Made by a program: the position numbers and the translations under genes
Shown here: positions 17,177-25,785 of the stretch, piece by piece
How positions within the stretch are numbered: the stretch's first letter is position 1
Layout of the letters: each line of letters starts with the position of its first letter
The notes under the pieces: generated by a model
Database searches by the model: none
What the model was told of the DNA's origin: nothing
The model's input: the letters and a program-made list of their open reading frames with translations, nothing else
Assembly (NCBI RefSeq): GCF_013359935.1
Contig: NZ_JABMCB010000190.1
Span: 434,001-498,000, forward strand
From: Paenibacillus xylanilyticus
Lineage (GTDB): Bacteria > Bacillota > Bacilli > Paenibacillales > Paenibacillaceae
Direction of reading: 5' to 3'
DNA length: 64,000 nucleotides

Positions 17177-18694
17177 TTATGGTCGATCGATAAAAATCCA
17201 ACCCGTTTCTTTTTCCTTATCCACGGTTGCTCCAAGAGACTCGGCCATGAAGCGCAGTGGAACATAGGTCTTGCCGTTCTTGCCCACATAAGCGGATTCA
17301 ACCATGGTCACTTCCTTGCCAGCGACTGTTGCGTTCTTGGAACCGACGGTCAGGACGATCTCATTCCCGGTAATATCGTCAATGACAACGATTGTATCCG
17401 AGCCTTTGGTCCACTTCACTTCTGCATCCAGTTCCTCAGACAGATAACGCAGAGGAACAAATGTTGTGTTTTTCACAGTAACGGCTCCGAAGCTTTCGTC
17501 TTCCGGATACAGCATAACGCTTTTCCGAGTGATACCAGCTTCATCTTTCAATAACTGATATATCACGGAATTGGAATCAAAGTTGCGCAGCATCTGTCCA
17601 GGCGTGATATCTTCCTTCATCAGATCGATTACACCACCTGCTGTATCAACAGCATCTACTGTTACAGGTCCACCGATATTCCACTGTTCACTATCCGAAT
17701 ACACGGTAACAGATTGAAGCGGCAGATCCTCTGATGCAGGCAGTGCCACTTTCAACTCGGCATTTTGCTTGCGAATATTCAGCTCACTGTCGAGATAGAA
17801 ATCCAGCTTAAACGTTGTATTTGTGCCAAATACCGTCTTCAGCTCCGGCACTTCATTCAACAATTCGTTCAACCCTTGATCATAGTTAACCAGAAGCTCG
17901 TCGAGTCCGGTCTTGATCGTGGTGTACATTAATGCAACGGTTGCCTCTTTCGATTCTGGCATCAAAGAAGAAATTCCCGATGCGTCCACTTCGTCCATCT
18001 GGGACATTGCGTTCATTAACGGATAGAATACATCGTACAGATCTCCGATCAGATCCTTGAGTCCTTGCTCATCCTGGGCAACACTCGTCAGGAATGGTTT
18101 TACCATGGCAAGAATCTCTTCCCCAGTGATCTCCATGTGAAGCTTGGAGAGGCTGAGCGACTCACCGTTAACCGATTCCTGTACAGGCGTAACGGAGATG
18201 TTTTTCGGATTGGACAGATGCTTCAGGACAAAAGAAAGCAACTTCGGAGACAGCTCCTCAATCTGCTTTTCCAGAGCCTTGGTGTCCATCATCGGAAGCG
18301 TTTCTGTTCCTTCCAGCGCCTCCAAAGATATGTACAGCGGCTTTTGCGCTCCGTCCAGGTCGATCACCATTTGGGTCTCATCCATGGAAAGGTGGAAAGG
18401 CAGCTTGGTTCCTTGGAAACTTACCGAGCCTTCAATTGACGCCGTTTGGGCATCCTTCACTTTGGCATGATCAATATCCAGGGAAAGGGAATTAATAAGT
18501 TCAATGATTTCGTTGTCTTTCTCCGTAGCGAATTCTTTGGCCGGCTCTATGTTAACGTGCATGGACTGTCTCGATTCACCGGATTTTACCGTTGTACTGT
18601 TGGCCATGGCTTTACTAATATCCACCCCACCTACAGCCTGACATCCCGTAAGCGCAACCATCATTAAAACGAGTGGTACGGCGATCCACTTCAC
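17177..18694 (-). CDS. Secreted lipoprotein with C-terminal copper-amine-oxidase-type stalk domain
   Basis: About 505 residues. Lipoprotein signal WIAVPLVLMMVALTGC with Cys 18, a long middle region without recognised family, and C-terminal repeats of the copper amine oxidase N-terminal-like (stalk) type: NTTFVPLRYLSEELDAEVKW and GKTYVPLRFMAESLGATVD. These are common on Paenibacillus envelope proteins and do not imply amine oxidase activity. Start is unsettled. GTG 18694 is the first standard codon, but the strong AAGGAGG lies about 24 bases upstream of it. That site is ideally spaced for an ATC codon seven codons earlier (18715), which would give a basic n-region IKNRRLVKW. Confidence 0.8.
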   Translation of the reverse strand: MKWIAVPLVLMMVALTGCQAVGGVDISKAMANSTTVKSGESRQSMHVNIEPAKEFATEKDNEIIELINSLSLDIDHAKVKDAQTASIEGSVSFQGTKLPFHLSMDETQMVIDLDGAQKPLYISLEALEGTETLPMMDTKALEKQIEELSPKLLSFVLKHLSNPKNISVTPVQESVNGESLSLSKLHMEITGEEILAMVKPFLTSVAQDEQGLKDLIGDLYDVFYPLMNAMSQMDEVDASGISSLMPESKEATVALMYTTIKTGLDELLVNYDQGLNELLNEVPELKTVFGTNTTFKLDFYLDSELNIRKQNAELKVALPASEDLPLQSVTVYSDSEQWNIGGPVTVDAVDTAGGVIDLMKEDITPGQMLRNFDSNSVIYQLLKDEAGITRKSVMLYPEDESFGAVTVKNTTFVPLRYLSEELDAEVKWTKGSDTIVVIDDITGNEIVLTVGSKNATVAGKEVTMVESAYVGKNGKTYVPLRFMAESLGATVDKEKETGWIFIDRP

Positions 18695-18799
18695 TAACCT
18701 GCGATTTTTGATACGATCTCCTCCTTAGGAAAAATGTGGTTCATTCCTATTATGAGGCCTTCAGGTAATTGTTGTAAACTGATGGATTGTAAAAATACC

Positions 18800-18830
18800 A
18801 AAAAAAGGCCGGAAATGTGTCCGACCTTTG
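18800..18830 (-). terminator. Probable terminator after the small acidic protein gene
   Basis: AAAGGCCGGA and TCCGACCTTT form a stem with one mismatch, followed on the minus strand by a T run. Confidence 0.65.
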
Positions 18831-18860
18831 GATAGAACTATATTTGAATGACCTGGTCAA

Positions 18861-18986
18861 TCACTCTTCTGTTTCCTCGTCATTTTCTTCAGTCGGTTCA
18901 TTGTCCTCTGGCGTTACAGGGGTTTCAAATTGATCCGGCTCATCCTCTTGAACGGCTTTGTTCTCTTCATTCTGATTCTGTGTCAT
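18861..18986 (-). CDS. Very acidic 41-residue hypothetical protein
   Basis: Starts MTQNQNEENKAVQED and is rich in Glu, Asp, Pro and Thr throughout; likely disordered. AGAGGG is eight bases before ATG 18986, and a terminator follows, so it looks like a genuine small gene. No family recognised. Confidence 0.55.
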   Translation of the reverse strand: MTQNQNEENKAVQEDEPDQFETPVTPEDNEPTEENDEETEE

Positions 18987-19094
18987 ATTGCATTCCCTCT
19001 CTTCTACCGGATTTTCATCAAGGCACCAGCCTGTTTCTATCAATAACCCGAATCAGAGCGGATCAAACATGATGCAACGTTAACATAAATTTAT

Positions 19095-19562
19095 CTAGAA
19101 AATATAAAAGACGATTCCGTTCCCGGCTGCTGCGGCTGCCTGATATAAAGCCTGAACCTCGTTCAATGTCTGAACGATTTCCTGGAATGTCCCCTCCTTG
19201 TCCCAACCTTCCATGACCGGATAGACGCCCTCCGATATCATTTTATCCAGGTCAAAACGCGCCTTCAATTCATCCGGATCCAATTGCTCCAGGGCCATGT
19301 ACGCTTCCAGCACCTGTTCACTCGAGAGCAAAAACAGATCCATATCCGAGTAGTTCCCCAAATATTGCTCACCTGACATTGGCACTACATATCCCAGGGG
19401 CGGCTCTCCATCCGCCAGATTGCCGGTTAACGTGAACTGAAGCATCTGCCACATTTTATCGATATCCAGGTCGACTGAACAATCATGCACACTGATCTCA
19501 CCCGACTGGATTGATTCAATCAAATCCTGGGTGACCACCAGGTATCTGCCGGACATTCCCAT
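19095..19562 (-). CDS. DUF1877 (YfbM-like) family protein
   Basis: 155 residues beginning MGMSGRYLVVTQDLIESI, the characteristic start of the DUF1877 family. Also typical are PPLGYVVPMSGEQ and YPVMEGWDKEG. Cytoplasmic; function unknown. AGGAGGGATC precedes the start. Confidence 0.85.
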   Translation of the reverse strand: MGMSGRYLVVTQDLIESIQSGEISVHDCSVDLDIDKMWQMLQFTLTGNLADGEPPLGYVVPMSGEQYLGNYSDMDLFLLSSEQVLEAYMALEQLDPDELKARFDLDKMISEGVYPVMEGWDKEGTFQEIVQTLNEVQALYQAAAAAGNGIVFYIF

Positions 19563-19719
19563 ATCATGATCCCTCCTATGTATTTACTTCTCTTGTTCCC
19601 CATTAACCTTGCTTGATGTAAAAGAATCGGGGTAAAAGGTGGAAAGGAACAATAATCTTCAATGAAGTTACATGTTCAATTATAGCAATCACATGTCATT
19701 TCAAGGAGGAACCAGACGG

Positions 19720-20184
19720 ATGAAAAAATTCGATTACAGCTTAAATTATGAAGAGCTAGATCTGCGCAAGCATCCTGAACTGTACACTGTTGGACGGGGA
19801 GAGCAGGGTGTACTGATGGTTGAACCCTACAAGAGCGAGATTCTGCCCTATTGGCGTTTCAAGACACCCGAGATTGCGACAAAATCATCAGAGAAGATCT
19901 ACGAGCTATTTTTGGAATACAAAAAAAAGGATGATTTCGTTGGTATGGATATGGCGCGAAAGTTCCTGCAGATGGGGTACACACGGGCCAGACGCTATAC
20001 GAACCACAAAGGCGGACGCAAATATTCGAAGGAGGACGGTTTAATCCTGCCGTATCAGAATGACAAGGTCAAAGCGGAAGCTGCCGCCATTTTCAAGGCA
20101 CAGTGGGAAATCGCCAAGACTGACCCGGATTACATTGAGATGAAGAAGCAGCATCGGGAAAAGTACGAATCAGAGAAGGAATAG
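19720..20184 (+). CDS. DUF4385 family protein
   Basis: 154 residues. FDYSLNYEELDLRKHPELY and GEQGVLMVEPYKSEILPYW are characteristic of DUF4385. Basic, likely cytoplasmic; function not known. Start ATG 19720 follows AAGGAGG with ten-base spacing; 16 in-frame codons upstream have no site. Confidence 0.85.
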   Translation: MKKFDYSLNYEELDLRKHPELYTVGRGEQGVLMVEPYKSEILPYWRFKTPEIATKSSEKIYELFLEYKKKDDFVGMDMARKFLQMGYTRARRYTNHKGGRKYSKEDGLILPYQNDKVKAEAAAIFKAQWEIAKTDPDYIEMKKQHREKYESEKE

Positions 20185-20370
20185 GATTACGGGTGAAAAT
20201 ACATGATTCATACAGATGCTCCATTTGATATAATTCATTACGTCCAACTCACGATGAAAATAGGATGATACCCCTCAAAGGAGTCTCCATGAAACGACCG
20301 CCTTCGGCCCCTGCAAAAGGTTGGAGACCAGATGGATTAAAATCATAAGGCTATTGAAGAAGGTGATGAC

Positions 20371-20832
20371 ATGTTGTGGATGCTCGGAACCATCAGTATT
20401 ATACTGAATACGCTGTGCACGGCAGGTGCCGGTGTTGGAATGGTGGTAGGATTTGTTTTTTTCCTGATCGGTTTCGGGGGAATGAAGAACAGGTCTCATA
20501 CCCTCGGCAGTTTACTAATGAGCAAGGATACCCTGATGATTATGGGAACGATGGGTGTTGTGCTTGTGTACTTCCTCCTCTCCTCCTGGAATTTGAGAAT
20601 GATGGGTGATACGACCTTTCCTGGCATGCTAGGTTCTGCGATCAGGGACGTCTCCGGGAGACAGCTGCTAAATGCTGGAATTCTGAACGCGCTCTGGACA
20701 ACGATGAGCCTGTACTGGCTGCTTCCAAAAGTGTTCAACTTTGGCAGATTAGGCCTGAAAGTACAGCTGATTGCGCTCAGCGCGGCCGGGATCAACGTTC
20801 TTTATGGAATATTAAATGTTGTTACTACATAA
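20371..20832 (+). CDS. Hypothetical four-helix membrane protein
   Basis: 153 residues with about four transmembrane segments (near 4-35, 55-70, 105-118 and 130-150). AAGGTGATGAC precedes ATG 20371, and a strong terminator overlaps its end. No family recognised. Confidence 0.7.
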   Translation: MLWMLGTISIILNTLCTAGAGVGMVVGFVFFLIGFGGMKNRSHTLGSLLMSKDTLMIMGTMGVVLVYFLLSSWNLRMMGDTTFPGMLGSAIRDVSGRQLLNAGILNALWTTMSLYWLLPKVFNFGRLGLKVQLIALSAAGINVLYGILNVVTT

Positions 20833-20868
20833 ACGCTGACAGCGGGGAATTTGCTGTCAGCGTTTTTT
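20832..20868 (+). terminator. Rho-independent terminator
   Basis: AACGCTGACAGC pairs with GCTGTCAGCGTT, followed by a T run. It terminates the membrane protein gene and lies nine bases from the end of the convergent SDR gene. Confidence 0.92.
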
Positions 20869-20876
20869 CATGAAGA

Positions 20877-21692
20877 TTAGGCTCGGGCTCTTTGCGCTTT
20901 GTCATTCTTGGAACGCGGACTCAGCATCCCTCCAACAACACGCAATATCTGTCTTCGGGGTAAAATACGAGATAATTGAGCTGTCCAATAATTCGAGGCG
21001 CCTGGCACAGCGTAGGGCTTGCCTGATTCCAATGCCTTCATCGCCACTTCCACCACATGCTCAGGCGTATCCCGTTTCCCTACGGAGGCCTCTTCGGCAT
21101 TCACGACATCAAAGAAGGAGGTCTCCGTCGCACCGGGACATAGTGCCAAGAACTGAACACCACGCTTTCTGTTCTCTTCATACAACGCTTCTGTAAAAGA
21201 AAGAACGAATGATTTGGTGGCACCATATACAGCCATGTACGGATCTGGTTGAAAAGCAGCGGTTGAAGAGACATTAATAATGGTACCGTTACGTTTTCTC
21301 AGCATACCTGGCAGGAAAAGATGGGTCATGTTCATGACCGCCAGAACATTCAACATAATCTCTTCCTGTTGCCGTGCACCCTCCACCTGCTCAAACCGCC
21401 CGTGTGTGGCAAAGCCCGCATTGTTGATTAAGGTATCTACCTGTATGCCCCGATTCTTACATTCGTCATAAATCTGCTGTGGCGAATGCGCTTCTGACAG
21501 ATCCGATACGATAACCTCTGCTTTCACTTTATAGGTTCGTTCAATGCGTTCCGCCAGCTGTTTCAGTTTGGATTCCGACCTGGCCACAAGTACCACATGA
21601 TTTCCCTTTGATGCCATCTCTAATGCAAAAGCCTGCCCAATTCCAGAGGAGGCCCCTGTAATCAGCGCCCACTGATGTTGATTATTTTTCAT
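20877..21692 (-). CDS. SDR-family oxidoreductase
   Basis: 271 residues. Classical SDR: ALITGASSGIGQAFA (cofactor), NNAGFATHGR, Ser in INVSSTAAF and active-site Tyr/Lys in YGATKSFVLS. Resembles the DltE/YqjQ-like branch; substrate unknown. AAAGGTGGATG precedes the ATG. It diverges from a TetR regulator, and two operator-like palindromes in the shared gap suggest repression by that protein. Confidence 0.9.
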   Translation of the reverse strand: MKNNQHQWALITGASSGIGQAFALEMASKGNHVVLVARSESKLKQLAERIERTYKVKAEVIVSDLSEAHSPQQIYDECKNRGIQVDTLINNAGFATHGRFEQVEGARQQEEIMLNVLAVMNMTHLFLPGMLRKRNGTIINVSSTAAFQPDPYMAVYGATKSFVLSFTEALYEENRKRGVQFLALCPGATETSFFDVVNAEEASVGKRDTPEHVVEVAMKALESGKPYAVPGASNYWTAQLSRILPRRQILRVVGGMLSPRSKNDKAQRARA

Positions 21693-21727
21693 TGCTCATC
21701 CACCTTTTCGAACATTCGTTTTTTATT

Positions 21728-21742
21728 GGAAACATTGTTTCC
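21728..21742. promoter_or_regulatory. Putative TetR operator, copy 1
   Basis: GGAAACATTGTTTCC, a palindrome with 6-base arms, 36 bases upstream of the SDR start. Nearly the same as the copy at 21834-21848. Confidence 0.6.
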
Positions 21743-21833
21743 TAATGAAAACATAGTATTATTATTTCTTGATTCTGTCAATTCACATTTGGAAAATTGA
21801 CGATATCAGAAATAAAACAGTAAAATACTCATA

Positions 21834-21848
21834 AGAAACGTGGTTTCT
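21834..21848. promoter_or_regulatory. Putative TetR operator, copy 2
   Basis: AGAAACGTGGTTTCT, with the same GAAAC/GTTTC arms and spacing as copy 1, 39 bases before the tetR start. Confidence 0.6.
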
Positions 21849-21886
21849 GTTAGAAAACAAATATGATGCTACGAGGATGAACATAG

Positions 21887-22540
21887 ATGAACGATCACCT
21901 GTCAAATTCCAAGGAGTCGATTCACACCGTGACAACTTTTCAGGAGGCGAGACTCCAGCACTCCGAAAATCTGCGGCAAAATATTGTGCATGCTGCTGCA
22001 GCGCTATTGCAAGAGCATGGACCCGAAGCTGTCACGGTACGACGTGTGGCAGAACGCATGGAGTGCTCCACCAAAATTATATATAACCTTTTTGGCAAGA
22101 AAGAGGGATTAGCCAAGTACCTGTATCTGGAGGGGTGCACCCTCCTGTCTCAATCCTTTGAAGCCGTGCCACAGCAAGCTTCTTACCAACAGCATTTCCG
22201 TGCTCTCGCTCAGGCCTACTGGAATTTCGGTATGACGCAATCCAGCTTTTATCAGCTGATGTTTGGTGGTTCATTCGCCGAATTCAAACCGGATGCAGAA
22301 AGTTTGGAGGGAACTGCAACAGCATTGAAGCAACTCACCAATCTGGTGGAAGCTGCGAAGGGACAAGGGTTGCTTCGTAAAGATAATTCGCTGCTTGCGA
22401 TTCAAATGATCTGGGCTCCCTTGCACGGTGTTATTCATCTATACCTGGGAGGCCATATTGAGAGTGAGGAGGCTGCCAGAAGGCTATATGACCATACCCT
22501 GTCCATGATTGTTCAGTCACTTTTTAAAACGGACATGTGA
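21887..22540 (+). CDS. TetR/AcrR-family regulator
   Basis: 217 residues. The N-terminal helix-turn-helix covers about residues 30-75 (HAAAALLQEHGPEAVTVRRV and CSTKIIYNLFGKKEGLAKYL). The C-terminal ligand domain resembles the WHG-type (TetR_C) group. It diverges from the SDR gene across a 194-base gap holding two matching palindromes, so autoregulation and control of the SDR are likely. Confidence 0.88.
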   Translation: MNDHLSNSKESIHTVTTFQEARLQHSENLRQNIVHAAAALLQEHGPEAVTVRRVAERMECSTKIIYNLFGKKEGLAKYLYLEGCTLLSQSFEAVPQQASYQQHFRALAQAYWNFGMTQSSFYQLMFGGSFAEFKPDAESLEGTATALKQLTNLVEAAKGQGLLRKDNSLLAIQMIWAPLHGVIHLYLGGHIESEEAARRLYDHTLSMIVQSLFKTDM

Positions 22541-22564
22541 GGATAGCCTGTAGCCCCGAAACAC

Positions 22565-22614
22565 AAAAAGGAGTGAGAGTTCAGCTATTACGCTGGAACC
22601 TCGCTCCTTTTTTG
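22565..22614. terminator. Bidirectional terminator
   Basis: AAAAAGGAGTGAG and CTCGCTCCTTTTTT are the outer arms, with an inner GTTC-AG/CT-GAAC pairing. It lies between convergent tetR and LLM oxidoreductase genes. Confidence 0.88.
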
Positions 22615-22661
22615 CGTGTATAAATACACGATGTACTATATTCTCTGTTCAGCAAACTGAA

Positions 22662-23723
22662 TTAACGCGCTTCTCCATTCTCGGCTTCCCAACGTGCAAT
22701 TTCTTTACGTACGATTGGAGCAACCTCTTTACCGAGCAGCTCGATCGCTCTCATAACCTCATTGTGCGGCATCGTACCAAGAGGGGTGTGCAGCATGAAA
22801 CGAGTGATGCCGACTTCTTTGCGCAGATAGATAATTTTTTGAGCTACCGTCTCCACGTCACCTACGTACAGCGCCCCTTCAAGGCTGCGTGCAGCATCAA
22901 ACGTTGCACGGCTGTAGTGACCCCAGCCACGTTCGCGGCCCAGTATATTCATGACCGCTTGTGCAGGCGGGAAGAATTTCTCAACAGCTTCATCTGTCGT
23001 ATCGGCGATAAAACCGTGAGAGTGTGATGCCACCGTCAGTTTGGAAGCATCATGTCCTGCATGTGCTGCTGCTTTTTTGTACAACTCCACCAGTGGGGCA
23101 AACTGAACCGGGCGACCGCCGATAATGGCGAGCACCAGCGGCAGACCGAGCAGCCCTGCGCGCACAACCGACTCCTGGTTACCGCCACTGCCGATCCATA
23201 CCGGAAGCTTCTCCTGTACCGGACGCGGGTAGATGCCCAGGTTATTGAAGGAAGGACGATGCTTGCCTTCCCAGGTTACTTTTTCCGAATCACGCAGCTT
23301 GAGCAGCAGATCCAATTTCTCGTCGAATAACTCATCATAGTCGTTCAGATCATAGCCAAACAACGGAAATGATTCAATAAATGAACCCCGGCCCGCCATG
23401 ATTTCTGCACGTCCATTCGAAATGCCGTCCAACGTCGCAAAATCCTGAAATACCCGGACCGGGTCTGCCGAAGACAGAACGGTTACGGCGCTGGTCAGCC
23501 GAATGCGTTTGGTCTGTGAAGCTGCTGCTGCCAAAATGACTGCTGGCGATGAAGCTGCATAGTCAGCACGGTGATGCTCACCCACTCCATATACATCCAG
23601 ACCAACCTCGTCAGCCAGGACAATCTCCTCCACAACATCACGAATACGCTGCGCGTGACTGATGAGTTCTCCGGTGTTTACATCCGGATTTGTTTCTACA
23701 AAGGTACTAATTCCGATCTCCAT
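22662..23723 (-). CDS. LLM-class flavin-dependent oxidoreductase
   Basis: Luciferase-like (TIM barrel) FMN-dependent enzyme of 353 residues. ADEVGLDVYGVGEHH, RIRLTSAVTVLSSADPVRV, LDGISNGRAEIMAGRGS and KLPVWIGSGG are the hallmark motifs of the bacterial luciferase-like family. Substrate unknown. Clear ribosome site GGGAGGAAC. Standalone gene. Confidence 0.92.
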   Translation of the reverse strand: MEIGISTFVETNPDVNTGELISHAQRIRDVVEEIVLADEVGLDVYGVGEHHRADYAASSPAVILAAAASQTKRIRLTSAVTVLSSADPVRVFQDFATLDGISNGRAEIMAGRGSFIESFPLFGYDLNDYDELFDEKLDLLLKLRDSEKVTWEGKHRPSFNNLGIYPRPVQEKLPVWIGSGGNQESVVRAGLLGLPLVLAIIGGRPVQFAPLVELYKKAAAHAGHDASKLTVASHSHGFIADTTDEAVEKFFPPAQAVMNILGRERGWGHYSRATFDAARSLEGALYVGDVETVAQKIIYLRKEVGITRFMLHTPLGTMPHNEVMRAIELLGKEVAPIVRKEIARWEAENGEAR

Positions 23724-23823
23724 GTTCTGTTCCTCCCTGTTTATGAAGCGATCCGTCGTTCATCTAACCTATTGTAAGTAGATCACCTTTTGTTATATAT
23801 CTTAATATTGAACTATTTTGAAG

Positions 23824-23855
23824 AAAAACACAAGAGCCCTCTTCTTTCAGAGGGC
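23824..23855 (-). terminator. Rho-independent terminator downstream of the methyltransferase gene
   Basis: GCCCTCT and AGAGGGC arms, with TCTTGTGTTTTTC following on the minus strand. Confidence 0.75.
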
Positions 23856-23898
23856 ATGATTATGACATATTATTCTCAATTCCCTATGAAATTGATGA

Positions 23899-24711
23899 TT
23901 ATTTCTTTTTCCCGATATACAGCAGGTGTGACGATATTCCCAGAATTGACGGATCTTGAGCCATCTCAATCATAAATTGGATCAGCTCATCATACTCGCC
24001 ACGCTCCTTCCAATACTGCTGCTGCTCTTCAGTGAGCATGGCCCCAAGGCTGGATGATCCAATCAGATTTATCGTTTCAAATCCCTGTTCCTCCATAAAC
24101 GGCTTAATATCCGGAATGTTGAAATAGTACGCTCCTGTAAATCGACCCTGATCCTGATGGTCGAATGTCCCCTTTTCAACAAAAGAACGAATAGCACTCA
24201 TATGATCATTGGGCTTCCATTGCTGGGGAGACTGCAGCGAGGTAATGCCCATTCTCATTCGGCTCTGCATCGCGATAAAGACCACGCCATCCGGCTTCGT
24301 CACCCGGTGCAGTTCCTTCATAGCCGCTACCCGCTCCTGCTCCGCTTGCAGGTGATACAGCGGTCCCAGCATCAGCGATGCATCATACGTTTCGTCAGGA
24401 ATTCCTTCCATACGGGTCGCATCCAACACGTGAAATCCTTCGAATTGACTCATCAGGTTGGACTCCTGAGCCTTCTCCCTAGCAATATCCACGGAAGCAG
24501 GTGTCAGGTCTGACAGTGTCACATGGTATCCAAGTTTCGCAAGTTCCATGGCATATTTCCCTGGCCCTGCCCCATTATCCAGAACAAGTCCTGCTGCGGG
24601 AAGATGTGCTCGGATGTAATGCATGTTAATGATGAATTCCAGCGGCTCCCGCTCCAGTCTTCCCCATTCGTCAAATCCGGAATAATAGTTAATGATTCGA
24701 TCTCTTGTCAT
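23899..24711 (-). CDS. Class I SAM-dependent methyltransferase under T-box control
   Basis: About 270 residues. SAM-binding motif I VLDNGAGPGKYAMEL, acidic motif II VTLSDLTPASVDIA, then DATRMEGIPDETYDASLMLG and HRVTKPDGVVFIAM. The acceptor is unknown. Start ATG 24711 is taken because the longer frame to 24774 runs into the T-box terminator hairpin. The gene is the only one between the T-box leader and a terminator, so an aminoacyl-tRNA signal appears to control it alone. That is unusual for this enzyme class. Confidence 0.85.
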   Translation of the reverse strand: MTRDRIINYYSGFDEWGRLEREPLEFIINMHYIRAHLPAAGLVLDNGAGPGKYAMELAKLGYHVTLSDLTPASVDIAREKAQESNLMSQFEGFHVLDATRMEGIPDETYDASLMLGPLYHLQAEQERVAAMKELHRVTKPDGVVFIAMQSRMRMGITSLQSPQQWKPNDHMSAIRSFVEKGTFDHQDQGRFTGAYYFNIPDIKPFMEEQGFETINLIGSSSLGAMLTEEQQQYWKERGEYDELIQFMIEMAQDPSILGISSHLLYIGKKK

Positions 24712-24748
24712 CCGTCCGACACCTGCCTTCTTCTCATATTGAGGCCAT

Positions 24749-24790
24749 AAAACACAAATAACCTGCCACCTCAATTAAGAGGCGACAGGT
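24749..24790 (-). terminator. T-box regulated terminator
   Basis: ACCTGTCGCCTC and GAGGTGGCAGGT form a long stem, followed on the minus strand by TATTTGTGTTTT. It lies directly after the conserved T-box sequence, so it competes with the antiterminator. Confidence 0.88.
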
Positions 24791-25053
24791 TTGACCTTCG
24801 CGGTACCACTCTTCTTCATCCATGGACAGTGACATGGCAGATCACCAAAACCTGCTGTCCAAGGAACTCAGGACCGGATGACGGGGGTTAGCCGTCAGGA
24901 CCTCCCCCACAGTCAGCGTGTGTGACTGATGGTTAATCCTGCCGCTCACAGGCGAGTTGGGGACAGGGATGGACTGCCTTGCACCATATCGGCAGTTCTC
25001 TGGGCCAGCCTTTATCCTTAATGCTCCTGATCATTGCGTTTTGCTGTTAAATT
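24749..25053 (-). promoter_or_regulatory. T-box leader (tRNA-sensing riboswitch), specifier probably CUC (Leu)
   Basis: Read on the minus strand, the leader has all T-box landmarks in order. They are a Stem I with the AGAGA bulge and a GGTGCAAGGCAGT terminal loop (about 24978-25020), further hairpins, the conserved T-box GAGTGGTACCGCG (24799-24812), and the regulated terminator. Aligned to the usual GAA-NNN-purine pattern ahead of the GAGC segment, the specifier is CTC at 24954-24956, a leucine codon; I cannot verify this without folding. The promoter TTGACA/TATACT is just upstream. Confidence 0.9.
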
Positions 25054-25059
25054 TCAGAC

Positions 25060-25089
25060 AGTATATATCACCCATATATTTCCTGTCAA
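25060..25089 (-). promoter_or_regulatory. Sigma-A promoter of the T-box leader
   Basis: Perfect TTGACA (25084-25089) and TATACT (25060-25065) with an 18-base spacer on the minus strand. Confidence 0.8.
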
Positions 25090-25146
25090 CTCATTCAGAT
25101 CAACTGCGCAGATAATCTCTTCAACTATGTAACACACGATGATGAA

Positions 25147-25488
25147 CTAGATCTTTTTCACAAATTCAGACTTCAGCTTCATTGCGCCCAGACTGTCGAT
25201 TTTGCAGTCAATATCATGGTCACCGTCAATCAGACGAATGTTTTTCACTTTAGTTCCCTGTTTAACTACCAGTGAGCTGCCTTTAACCTTCAGATCCTTA
25301 ATGACCGTCACGGTATCTCCATCATTTAGCACATTGCCATTGGAGTCACGTACGACTTTGGTATCTTCGGCACTTTCGGTTTCGGATTCCAACGTCCACT
25401 CATGTGCGCACTCCGGGCAGATCAACAGATTACCATCCTCATACGTGTATTCAGAATTGCATTTCGGGCAGTTAGGCAAATTAGACAT
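25147..25488 (-). CDS. PhnA/YjdM-family zinc-ribbon protein
   Basis: 113 residues. An N-terminal zinc ribbon (LPNCPKCNSEYTYEDG and LLICPECAHEW) is followed by the YjdM/PhnA domain (VRDSNGNVLNDGDTVTVIKD, LKVKGSSLVVKQGTKV). Despite its historic name the family is not an established phosphonate enzyme; function unknown. I take ATG 25488 as the family start. Confidence 0.9.
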   Translation of the reverse strand: MSNLPNCPKCNSEYTYEDGNLLICPECAHEWTLESETESAEDTKVVRDSNGNVLNDGDTVTVIKDLKVKGSSLVVKQGTKVKNIRLIDGDHDIDCKIDSLGAMKLKSEFVKKI

Positions 25489-25785
25489 ATGGTTTAAACG
25501 CTCCATTCATTTTTTGTGGCTTCTCGCAAGTATAAGGGATTCCTCATGTTCCTTCCAGCCTATAGGACACGTTAAAGCCATGATAGTCCTACTCCACGTT
25601 CGGTTAATGGATTTTAAACCAAATTTAAGGTTCACCTCTCCGTACTTTAAAACTAATCTTATACGATATACCTATCCGGAAGAGATTCCCGAACATATTT
25701 AAATTCAGATTCATGCTAAATTGCATAATTAGAGCCGGGTTGCAGCCCGTCCACGACATATTTCTAATCAAAGGAGTTCCTTTTC

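Noticed and set aside
24712..24774. N-terminal extension of the methyltransferase
   Set aside because: The extra 21 codons lie at the T-box terminator and its T run, so they are leader RNA, not protein.
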